Program-made: the position numbers and the translations under genes
NCBI GenBank assembly: GCA_945910005.1
Contig: OX246744.1
Location: forward strand, 44,175,930-44,239,929
Reading direction: 5' to 3'
Source: Isoperla grammatica
Taxonomy: Eukaryota; Arthropoda; Insecta; Plecoptera; Perlodidae
Length of the DNA: 64,000 bases
Notes under the pieces: generated by a model
What the model saw: the letters and a program-made list of their open reading frames with translations, nothing else
What the model was told of the DNA's origin: nothing
The model's database searches: none
Part shown: piece by piece, positions 55,953 to 64,000 of the stretch
How positions within the stretch are numbered: the stretch's first letter is position 1
Layout of the letters: the number at the start of each line of letters is the position of its first letter

Positions 55953-56072
55953 ATGAGTAACAATATTACCAGCAGTGGAGAACAGTCTCTCACTGCCCAC
56001 CTCTGTGGCTGGGATCGACAAGTATCTCTTTGCCAACATGTTCGGTCTAGGGTATCGACCCTGATTATTCAC
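55940..56072 (-). mobile_element. hAT (ZBED-like) transposase C-terminal fragment
   Basis: Minus frame: NMLAKRYLSIPATEVGSERL, then FSTAGNIVTHRRELLPPDNV. This is the most conserved part of ZBED/Hobo-type hAT transposases, differing from the SNVGSERAFSKY type at 54.3 kb, so a second hAT lineage. Confidence 0.75.
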
Positions 56073-56386
56073 TTTTGTAATGGGTTGAACGTCCTTGAAA
56101 TAACTTTTTTCATGAAGTACATATTAATTTGTTGTTTAATCAAAAGTTTCAACCTCACTTTGCTGTGATGTTAGTTCCAGTTCCTTTGCTTGAACTAATG
56201 TGTCAACATTTTCCCGCAGTGAGAATGATGTTGAAGCCTCCCCTACCAGCCTACCCTAGCTTGAGCAGTGGGTAGTGCAGTTAAAGTGGAGCTTGATTTT
56301 AGCATTTTTACCTCCGCTATAAGGTCTTGGCAATCCAAAGCTGTCCCATTATTATTGAGTAACAAAGTTCTAAATCTTGGGTCCTG

Positions 56387-56818
56387 TTAAGCCAAGTTTT
56401 TTGATCCTTTGGGTTTGGGAAACGAGCACGTAATGTCTTTATTAATTGTCTTCATACCCTCCGCCAGATCATTTACGTAAATCGCAAATAATAGAGGCCC
56501 CAATACACTGCCCTGGGGCACTCGCGAGGTTACATTAATCTCCCCTGACAACACCTCCCCTACCCTTACCCTCTGCGTTCTACCCTTTAGAAAATCTCCT
56601 ATCCATCTTACTACACATCCATCGTCGTCAACTCCTCCTACCTTCCCTAACAGCCTTTGATGCGGCACCTTATCAAACGCCTTCTCAAAGTCTATAAAAA
56701 CGGCATCCACTTCCCCTCCCCTGTCCAATACCTCTGCTATGTCCCCTGTCATCCCCAATAATTGAGTCTCACACGAATATCCCTTCCCCCTATGGGAAGA
56801 GAGGGATGAGCTTACCAC
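56387..56818 (-). mobile_element. LINE reverse transcriptase fragment (jockey-like)
   Basis: Minus frame: GKGYSCETQLL, DAVFIDFEKAFDKVPHQRLL, RGRTQRVRVG-like, VPQGSVLGPLLFAIYVNDL. The YADD box is lost; the frame drifts to unrelated sequence at its end. Its 5' edge abuts the GIY-YIG fragment. Confidence 0.8.
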
Positions 56819-57267
56819 AGATTTAGGTTGGGAGAGATTCTGGAGTTAGTAATCCACTGGTAAGCTAGCTCCCATCTCCGTAACTCCATATCTGTACAGT
56901 TGCTAGGCAGGGACCTGACAACTGTTGCCCTGAAGCCGTCGTTGAACAGTTTGTTGTGGTCACCGGCATGCTTGGCTACTGGCTTTTCAATTTTCTTTGA
57001 TCTCGTGTCGTGCCTGTGCCCATTGATCCTAGTGTTGAAGGTGGTCGTTGTCAAACCTATATATTCTGCTGGGCAGTGGTCACACGCCAGTTGATTGACG
57101 AGGTGCTCGCTATCACAGGTGTTGTGGCCAAAGATGGTGTAGGCTTTCCGGTTGCACTTACGTCTCGCAGATATGTTGCATATCTGTGCTTTCTCTTGCG
57201 AGTGTTCAAGAATGCCATCTCTGAATTGGTTACGCACAAGTTGAGCTCTGGAAGACCACTTGACCAA
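56812..57267 (-). mobile_element. Penelope-like element: GIY-YIG endonuclease domain
   Basis: The minus frame contains CDSEHLVNQLACDHCPAEYI, GLTTTTFNTRINGHRHDTRS and KKIEKPVAKHAGDHN, then ELRRWELAYQWITN. This matches the GIY-YIG endonuclease of Penelope-like retroelements (YIG, the R of TRI..H, and the paired Cys). The RT part is missing. It starts inside the hAT core fragment. Confidence 0.75.
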
Positions 57268-57680
57268 AGATTTGCAATCAAATTTAACTTACGTGCGTAG
57301 TACTGCACACAGAGAAGGTTGTAAGAAAGAGTCACGGTTAATGCTTGAACGCAAGCAGTCATATAACGCGCTCCGTCGGTTACTATGGCAATAACATTGT
57401 CGTACAAAATGTCGTATTCAGCCAATACTTCAAGAATGGCCCGACTGCATTCCTTAGCATTCTCCGGAAATTTTATAGCGCCCACGTAAAGTTTTTGATT
57501 TTCCACACTTAACACTTTGATGAGCACAGCAAAGACGCAGTTTCCTTTGCGATCAGTATCTCGTCGCACAGTATAGCCACACGTTGGTTCTTGACGGCAT
57601 CTTTCATTGCTTCGTCTGCTCCACGTTCGGGACAACAAGTTCGTGACGTAACCTTTACGCAAGCGGTCGGCTCGAGGCAA
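57268..57680 (-). mobile_element. hAT-type (CGGBP1-like) transposase core fragment
   Basis: Minus frame: DRLRKGYVTNLLS, TVRRDTDRKGNCVFAVLIKV, AIVTDGARYMTACVQAL and ...CARKLNLIANLW-like end. The conserved order is the first catalytic Asp region, the DGARYM word and a Cys/His..LNL word. The frame ends where the GIY-YIG fragment begins. Confidence 0.6.
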
Positions 57681-57894
57681 ATCACCAGCTCCTGAAAGTA
57701 ATAATAATAGGCTTTTATGAATGGAATATTTGCAAGTTTTGCATGTGGTTTGAGAATTGATTCCTTGATAAAAGTTTTACCTGAAGAGTAAACAGAAATT
57801 ACATATTATTTAGACAGAGATCATTCTTCACTTAAACAACATGAATCTTGCAATTACCACCACAGACGAAAAATTCTCAGAAATATATTTCAAT

Positions 57895-58700
57895 TAGGGG
57901 TGTGCGAGTACTCGAATTTACGAGCTTTTTCGAGCTTTTTTTTTTTTAGCTCGGTACCGAGTTGAGCTTCATTTTAAGCTCGGTACTGAGCCGAGCTTCA
58001 TTTTGGCCTCGATATTCTCGAGCCGAGCTGTCTAGGCCAAGGTCTAGGCCTTAAAATGTCAGTCGTCGCGCGGTTTTAATTATATACTTCTATAAACGCA
58101 GACTGAAGAATCCAAAAGGCAGAAACGAACATTTAGGTGTCTGCAAGTACGATGAAGTTGGAAAAATTTCGGGGTTTTTGGCCCAGCATAGACTTAAGAG
58201 AACGTATAGGTCTAGGCCTATACTTTTCTGGGTACCTGGCCTAGGCCTAGCTGGGCTTTCCCTAGGCCCTGATCTCGTGAGAATAAAATGTTACATCTCT
58301 CGATGCAGCACGATGTTTTGTTATTCTGCGAGTAGAAAAACAGATGCTTTCTGCTTTTCACAGTAAACAATAAACATCTAGCGGACTGGTCGAGGAGGAG
58401 AAGTCAGACGAAGTGCAGTCCACACCCCAATCCCCTTTCCCCCCACTGTCCCATTGAATATTTCTCCTCCCACTTGGCCCTGCCCTCCCTTGCTGGACTC
58501 CCGTATGACGACTCACGCGACATACAATGGATCTGATTCGGATGTGGCTTTATTCTTCATTATCATCTTTCTCATCTTCATTATCACCCGCTCATCGTCT
58601 CGATTAGCCATCGTTGCATAAATATGAGACGTTAATCCCCAATAATCAATCATCTAATTTTCATGAAAGTTCTAGCCAACATTTTCACCATGACGGGCCC
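57895..58700. mobile_element. hAT-type element (TAGGGGTGTGCGAG family) left half with a SINE insertion
   Basis: 57895-58380 is closely similar to 8468-8950. The similarity resumes at about 58651 (TTTTCATGAAAGTTCTAGCC). The 58381-58650 insert contains the TTTCTCCTCCCACTTGGCCC block of the 41640 SINE. The right terminus is missing. Confidence 0.7.
58381..58650 (+). mobile_element. SINE inserted in a hAT copy
   Basis: Bounded by comparison with the uninterrupted copy at 8940-8960. Ends ACGTTAATCCCCAATAATCA; flanked by ACATCTA / TCATCTA-like short repeats. Same body as 41640-41905. Confidence 0.65.
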
Positions 58701-60160
58701 TACAGATGATGAGCCGTGTAACATGGTCTGGCCTTCCGTCTCCCGCTACGCTCGGTTCGCAACTCACCATCAACAATTTTGCGCTCGGCGAGCTGGCGAG
58801 TGGAATTATCGAGGGTTGCATAAGGATTCATATCGAGTCTACATCTCCGCCACCTCGAACCCCACTTGATAACTGCCTATGAAAGTACTCGTAGCCCTCG
58901 ACGAAAGTATCCGCTTTTATCTTCGAGGACATGGGCAAGTTTGCAAAGCAGGCCTTTACTGAAGGCTCTGGCAGTGCTGGGTTAACCCTTTAAGGCGAGT
59001 TCACACAAATAATTAGGGCTAGCAACTAACGGCTAGTGCTAAGAACTAACTAAGAGCTTCCGGCTCAAATAACGTCCGGATTAACCGAATTTTCCGAGAT
59101 CTTCAAAAGACTCCTCACAATAAATACAGACTTCTTTGGTTAGCATTTCCCCCCAATTTGAATTGTCAAACAAATGTCAACACCTATTACGTTTTAGATC
59201 ATCGATATCTGGGCCTAATACAGGAGAAAAAGGGATTAATCAAAGAAATGGACGACCAAAACGCATTTCAAGAAGATGTTGATGGAAACTGCTGCACACA
59301 GGGAATAAATACTTCAATTAAATCATACGTTTGATCTTCAGCTAGGCCTATCTTTTCTTCACCTGTTACATCAAAATCTTCTGACTGAATGTTATGTTTA
59401 ATGGTTCTGAACATAATGAAATAAGTAGTCGAGATAGACTAATGTATACCTGATCGTTTATTGGTATATTACACTCATTTTATAGACTCACATAATGCTT
59501 GGTGTTGCAGGTGTATTCAGGTTAGCTTTGAAGCCTGAAGGTAGCCATTGACGATGACTCTAGTTCTAGATAATGCCCATAGGGGGCAGCCCATATCACG
59601 GACACTTCCGGGATATGTGGGATACAGTTTGAATATACTACACTGAAGAACACAAAACCCCATGTTGAACGCCACGACCAAACAAAATAAGTCGTAATCT
59701 TTTGTAAAACACCTTCCAGCCTGGTTTAAACTTTGAGGTTAAAAAGTTGTTGTCTTTTCTGACGCATGTAGTACTTTCATAACGATAGCAACTACTGCAC
59801 TGACTACCGTTGCTTTTATGCTATTGGTTGTTTGGAATTTATATTCCCATTTCTGATTGGTCGATCTAGTGACTATGGCTCTTAATTACCGTTCTATTCA
59901 CCACCACATCAGCCCTCTTCCCTGTCGCCTGTTGTATTCTATTGTTTGAGTGAAGTAGATTGTAGGATTTCAAGGATTATAAACTGAGACTGTTTAATGC
60001 TGTATATTTTACTAACTTGGCTACACCGGAAGTTGGTCCAATCCTGCCAAGTTCGTACTCCATCTGGGAGACAAACTTACAATACCTCAGTAGGCATATA
60101 TATACCAGGCTGTGGGGGGTGGGACACAACATCGCCCCTCCGATCTCCCTTAACAATCTT
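58700..60160. other. Intergenic, mostly unrecognised
   Basis: 58992 carries one end of the element family at 7520-8309 (TTTAAGGCGAGTTCACACAA). The remaining sequence shows no ORF with a motif I know. Confidence 0.4.
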
Positions 60161-60161
60161 G

Positions 60162-60410
60162 TCATGTCCTCTGCTGCCTCCTCCCTGTACCTTCCGAGTT
60201 GAATTTATTGAGGTTTTCTCGCCCGGAGGCGAGAAGGCCGATATAGGGCCACAACACGGCCCTCTGCAGTCTTCCCCTCTTTACCCTCCTAATATCGTTA
60301 GTCCCCACCATGACTATGACCACATCGGCCACCGTCCTCTTTGCGCTCATAATGCTCGCCAGGGACCTGGTCGTGACCCCTGCGTATGCCCAAACCTCAT
60401 GTAAGCCTAG
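60162..60410 (-). mobile_element. LINE-encoded SGNH-esterase-like fragment
   Basis: Minus frame: TTRSLASIMSAKRTVADVVI then VMVGTNDIRRVKRG. VVIVMVGTNDI is the GxND block of the SGNH/GDSL hydrolase domain found in ORF1 of some CR1-like LINEs. Confidence 0.5.
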
Positions 60411-60616
60411 GTCCTAACTTGGCTAGGCCTAGGCCTAGAGTTAAAGAACAGTACCAACAGCTAGAACCCCCCACCAGAGAGAGAGAGACTGCAAGTAGGC
60501 CTAGGCCCAGGCCTACTATTGTTAAGACTTGACGGGATTCGGAACTTGATGTCATGAATATACGAAGTAGTAAGTAAATACAGCAACGTTTAATGATTGA
60601 ACTTACAAATAGACAG

Positions 60617-60934
60617 TTGAGCTTGGGGGGAAGGATAGGAAGGAACCAACAGCTTACCTGGTAGTAGTTGCGGCCTTCGGAGTAGATAGAAACACAAAAA
60701 AAGATGTATACAAAACGTCGAGACGGTTTCGGCCTGACGTGGCCTTGATCACCCGACGAAGGTGGAGGAAAGAGCAGTCTTTCCTCCACCTTCGTCGGGT
60801 GATCAAGGCCACGTCAGGCCGAAACCGTCTCGACGTTTTGTATACATCTTTTTTTGTGTTTCTATCTACTCCGAAGGCCGCAACTACTACCAGGTAAGCT
60901 GTTGGTTCCTTCCTATCCTTCCCCCCAAGCTCAA
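60617..60934. repeat. 318-bp near-perfect palindrome
   Basis: Two arms of about 156 bp around a six-base centre (AGCAGT, 60773-60778). TTGAGCTTGGGGGGAAGGAT at the left equals the complement of the right end. Both strands therefore encode the same peptide (GDQGHVRPKPSRRFVYIFFC). ACAAATAGACAGTTGAG flanks as a direct repeat at 60606 and 60964. Each arm contains a hammerhead-like core. Confidence 0.9.
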
Positions 60935-61235
60935 ACCAGCCGTTAGGCAAACTTACACATATTCACAAATAGACAGTTGAGTTACACAAAATACAACGAG
61001 GTACAAAGGATGGCGTGAGTCGGGCGTACTCGTCGGGCGGCCATGTCTCCTGTCCTTCTTCCTCTTCCACCGCCTTCTCCATCCCCGGCACACTGCCGTA
61101 GAGGCGGGAATACAACACTATCTACTTCACTTTTTAAATCTCAACCTGAGTCAGGCTAGGTCTAATATGAAACCTGTTTTTTTTCTTGAAATTAAAGCTT
61201 ACCTTCAAATCAAAACCATTTTGGTTGTATCCATG

Positions 61236-61640
61236 ATTTGTATTTGTATTTATTGGCATCCATTGATCTATGCAATACTATCAGATTTGTCAAAAACTTA
61301 CAATAATGCATTACATGTTAACATGTTAGAAGTCCAAACAATAAAATTACTATAGCTAAAATTAGGTATACATCACAGTTAAAATTAATATTAATAGTAG
61401 GCCTGACCTACACTAGAATCAGAAGTACCTAATTATGCTGAAATAGCCATACTAGCGGTAAGAAGAGGTTAAATATTCATTCAGGCTGTAGAATTGTTGG
61501 CTGAGCAGATACTGTTTTAATGAGAACTTGAAGGCACTAAGCTTGTGAACTGATTTTAAATGGGTAGGCAAATTGTTGTAGAGTGTTGTCAACGAGTAAT
61601 ATGGTCCCCTGCTGAAGAGCTTGAGGTTGTGGTCCAACAA
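61236..61640 (-). mobile_element. LINE 3' end with AATACA tail
   Basis: Minus frame: RGPYYSLTTLYNNLPTHLKS, then KLSAFKFSLKQYLLSQQFYS, the tail of a CR1/jockey-like RT. The 3' UTR ends AATAAATACAAATACAAATC, the same tail as the LINE at 33742-34990. Confidence 0.65.
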
Positions 61641-61689
61641 ATGGATATCACGGTGACCCTGTCATTCTTAGCTTTTTTCTGGTTACCCA

Positions 61690-61900
61690 GGGAATCTTTA
61701 AGTGTCGCCCGCCTCTTCAATCGTTGTTGCAGCTCTTCCGCACGTTGCTTTTTTTTTAGATGCACGTGGGACTTGACACACTTGTCGCACGTGTCACTTC
61801 TCTTATATTCTAAACGAATATCACAGTACTTACAAAACAGTATATCTTTTTCAATTAGGCCTACCAAAGTAATGACGGAAGGTAGTTTTTGTATTGTAAC
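61690..61900 (-). mobile_element. hAT-type (CGGBP1-like) transposase N-terminal fragment
   Basis: Minus frame: FCKYCDIRLEYKRSDTCDKC, then VKSHVHLKKKQRAEELQQRL. The CxxC and later H...H spacing is the BED-type finger at the start of CGGBP1-like hAT transposases. Same strand and N-to-C order as the fragments at 57.6 and 54.4 kb. Confidence 0.5.
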
Positions 61901-62210
61901 TGAACAAACATTGAAACGATAGATTTTAAAATAGCAAATGCTAATTAAATCTGTAAGACATGAAACTCTGCCAACTATCCAATTCTTTCTGTACTTTGGG
62001 GCAAAGTTGAATTTTTTGACTTGTTCTCTTGAATGCACAACGTTTCTTTCAGTATTTATTTTTATACTTGGCAAAAGATTTTTGTTTGAAGATTTCTTTC
62101 CGACACAGCATAGGCCTAGCTGGTTATGTATTATTCTATAAGTTTTGTTTTAACCATGTGCTCCATAGAAATAAGTATAGAAATAAGAGCCAAGCTTACC
62201 TGTCGAGTGT

Positions 62211-62546
62211 CTAAGCATCCTTCAAGGCATCCCTGGAGATGTCTCTAGAGGAATCCCTCGAGGCATCCCTGGAGGGATCCCTAAGTGAGTCCCGTAGAGC
62301 ATCTCGTAAGTCGTCACGGGACGCATCCCTTGACGCGTCCCTTGCCATATCTCTTGGTCCATCTCTGGTGACGTCTCGCAGGGCGTCACGTAGAGTATCG
62401 CGTGAGTTGCCTGAAGGCACTCTTACAGCCTCCCTGGGAGCTTCTCCTGAAGAGAGAGCACCTGTAGACACGCCTCGTAGGGCGTCTCTTGGTGCGCCAT
62501 TAGCACCCTCTCTTGACCCCTGAAGAGTTCTGCAAACAACAAGCAA
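62211..62546 (-). CDS. Low-complexity Arg-Asp repeat ORF (possible exon or coding minisatellite)
   Basis: The 111-codon minus frame has about 14 four-residue repeats of RDxx type (RDASRDASRDDLRDALRDSL). The 12-bp units have diverged while the frame stays open. A TTTGCAG acceptor-like site lies near 62532 and CGACAG|GTAAGC near 62203, so it could be an exon whose stop falls 12 bp before a donor. The + strand is also open (Ser/Leu/Arg). No known protein recognised. Confidence 0.35.
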   Translation of the reverse strand: MLVVCRTLQGSREGANGAPRDALRGVSTGALSSGEAPREAVRVPSGNSRDTLRDALRDVTRDGPRDMARDASRDASRDDLRDALRDSLRDPSRDASRDSSRDISRDALKDA

Positions 62547-62549
62547 TAC

Positions 62550-62980
62550 CGTCAGTCTCTGCCTATTGGGACAGCATCTTTACAAGCACATGCAGACATT
62601 GTGTGGGATTCGAACCGTCGTCCCTTGCTCGCAAATGGCTCCGATCTGCGTGGAAATGAATTTTGAACCATCCCTATCGTAGCTTTTCTACCCGGTTCTT
62701 CGAATGACATGATTGTACGTGATAAGAGAGCACAGTGCGTAGCCTCTAACCTGTCGCCAAGGTACGTACACAGTCCACTCCTACGAAGAAACCGAACATG
62801 TAATTCAGCAAGCGGGAACTATTTACTTTTTTTTCATGGATGAAATTAAATGCGTGCAAATTGTAAAATCGTAAAATGCAAATGTTGCGATGTGTAAAAG
62901 GTGATTGATACAATTTTATCAGCACAAAGATTAAATAATCAAAGGGAAGGACCAGACCGGCCCAGACCGGCACTGGCTGC
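62550..62980. other. Intergenic, nothing recognisable
   Basis: No motif-bearing ORF and no obvious repeat. Confidence 0.4.
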
Positions 62981-62984
62981 CATC

Positions 62985-63490
62985 CTTGCGTCCCCCTCAG
63001 GTTCTTCTGTGTTGGTTGCTGGGGGCAACCTAGCATAGGCCTTTATTATGTCGGAGAGTTGGTTTCTCTTCCGTAAATCTACCGTCACGTTGATGACACT
63101 CCGTGACTCGCCGCGCACAACTTTTGACGTAATACCGAATCGTTTTTTAAAGTTGTGCAACCAACCAGCGGATGCCAAAACATCCAAAGTTACGTTCATC
63201 TTCAATGCTAATTCTTTAGCCTTTTCCATTAGTATTGGACCACTTACCTTGCGGCCAGACACTGATTAAAAAATCGAAGTAAAAAGTCTTTCAGTTCGGA
63301 GAATTTTCCAGCTTGCACACGTTTTCTCTAACAGGCGGCGAACCGCGCGCACTGGCATTCTTTTTTCGATCTCCTTCCTTTTGTAAATCAAAGTATTTAA
63401 GGTCGACCCTGACAACCCCAACTTCTTTGCCAGGTCAGCCTTACTCATTTGAGAATTTTTATCCACCTCTTTTAAAATTGACAACTTGTC
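62985..63490 (-). mobile_element. Tigger/CENP-B-type transposase N-terminal half, frameshifted
   Basis: The first frame (63484-63266) has SKADLAKKLGLSGSTLNTLI, a pipsqueak/CENP-B-N helix-turn-helix. The second frame (from 63262) has VSGPILMEKAKELALKMNVT, ...SAGWLHNFKKRFGI and VVRGESRSV, the HTH_CENPB domain. A frameshift lies between them and the DDE catalytic core is absent. Confidence 0.75.
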
Positions 63491-63564
63491 TTGTAAAGAC
63501 AGAGCTTTACGTTATCGCGAAGCCGTTGCGATAGACAGACAACTTCTAGCACGCGGTTCCACTT

Positions 63565-64000
63565 GTTACGTTCTCTAGGAATGATAAGAGGGGTAGTTCC
63601 ACGACACAGCATAAATATCCACAAAAACACTATTTATTATACACGTTTGAAATATTTCACACTTACAAAACTAGATTTAACTATAAACTATCTTTGTCTA
63701 TCCCAGACTGTCAACCAATAAGACGAAGTTACTTGGGACGAGTTCCCAATTGTTACGTTCTCTAGGAATGATGGAGAGGTGGTTTCATGACACAGCATAA
63801 ACATCCACGAAAACACTTTTTATTATACACGTTTGAAATATTTCACACTTACAAAACTAGATTTAACTATAAACTATCTTTGTCTATCCCAGACTGTCAA
63901 CCAATAAGACGAAGTTACTTGGGACGAGCCCCCAATTGTTACGTTCTCTAGGAATGATGGAGGGCTAGTTCCACGACACAGCATAAATATCCATGAAAAC
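63565..64000. repeat. 186-187-bp tandem repeat running off the window
   Basis: GTTACGTTCTCTAGGAATGA starts at 63565, 63752 and 63938. Units contain ACAGCATAAATATCCAC and ACAAAACTAGATTTAAC and differ at only a few positions. Could be a satellite or tandem element terminal repeats. Confidence 0.85.

Noticed and set aside
55441..55955. CRISPR-like array
   Set aside because: The (CTA)n run and 38-bp units have no unique spacers between repeats and the window is eukaryotic.
62239..62523. + strand Ser/Leu/Arg-rich protein
   Set aside because: Complement of the RD-repeat minisatellite; no start context or splice signals on this strand.

Overview
This is a window of repeat-rich metazoan nuclear DNA, most likely from an invertebrate. 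The evidence is spliced genes with GT-AG introns of about 0.1-8 kb, polyadenylation signals, tRNA-derived SINEs, LINE, Penelope, hAT, pogo/Tigger and piggyBac relics, many TTTA microsatellites, and a self-complementary TAGGCC hexamer scattered through non-coding DNA. I cannot fix the phylum. There are no bacterial features and no intact tRNA or rRNA gene.

Three host genes lie on the + strand. Gene A (1-20718) is the 3' part of an unrecognised Pro-rich/acidic, probably nuclear protein. Nine unique exons plus one of six tandem copies of an 83-bp exon give an uninterrupted reading frame of 538 residues. Gene B (30528-35585, 6 exons, 471 aa) resembles the calcium-responsive transcription factor (CaRF/ALS2CR8) domain family. 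Gene C (38117-48495, 7 exons, 330 aa) is Integrator complex subunit 12 (INTS12): N-terminal microdomain, Cys4-His-Cys3 PHD finger split across exons 3/4, and a basic C-terminus. Exon phases agree at every junction in all three models.

The most unusual host feature is tandem amplification anchored on exon edges. It affects a whole 83-bp exon (1-762), the 3' edge of exon 3 with 24 GTAAGC donor sites (3525-4971), the 3' edge of exon 6 with 11 donors (15327-16260), the acceptor of the last exon of gene A, the terminal exon of gene B (about 3 copies) and the terminal exon of INTS12 (20 copies of 111 bp). A transposase fragment at 55.6-56.0 kb shows the same habit.

The rest is mobile DNA. 6289-7523 is a TTAA-flanked inverted-repeat element carrying a P2X7 C-terminal ('ballast', zinc-coordinating cysteine) domain ORF, the best candidate here for something undescribed. 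8.39-11.13 kb holds three elements nested in one another with exact target duplications. 22.2-23.15, 18.6-19.2, 42.4-42.8, 43.6-44.1 and 52.5-53.2 kb are hAT-type elements with 8-bp duplications. 50.6-64 kb has no host gene that I can support: it holds hAT, piggyBac, Tigger, Penelope (GIY-YIG), LINE and SINE fragments, a 318-bp near-perfect palindrome with hammerhead-like motifs, an Arg-Asp repeat ORF and a 186-bp satellite running off the window end.

The three genes share orientation, but nothing in the sequence shows that they work together. INTS12 acts in Integrator (snRNA processing and transcription attenuation); gene B is probably a DNA-binding regulator; gene A looks nuclear by composition only. 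All calls come from reading the sequence; no database search was run.
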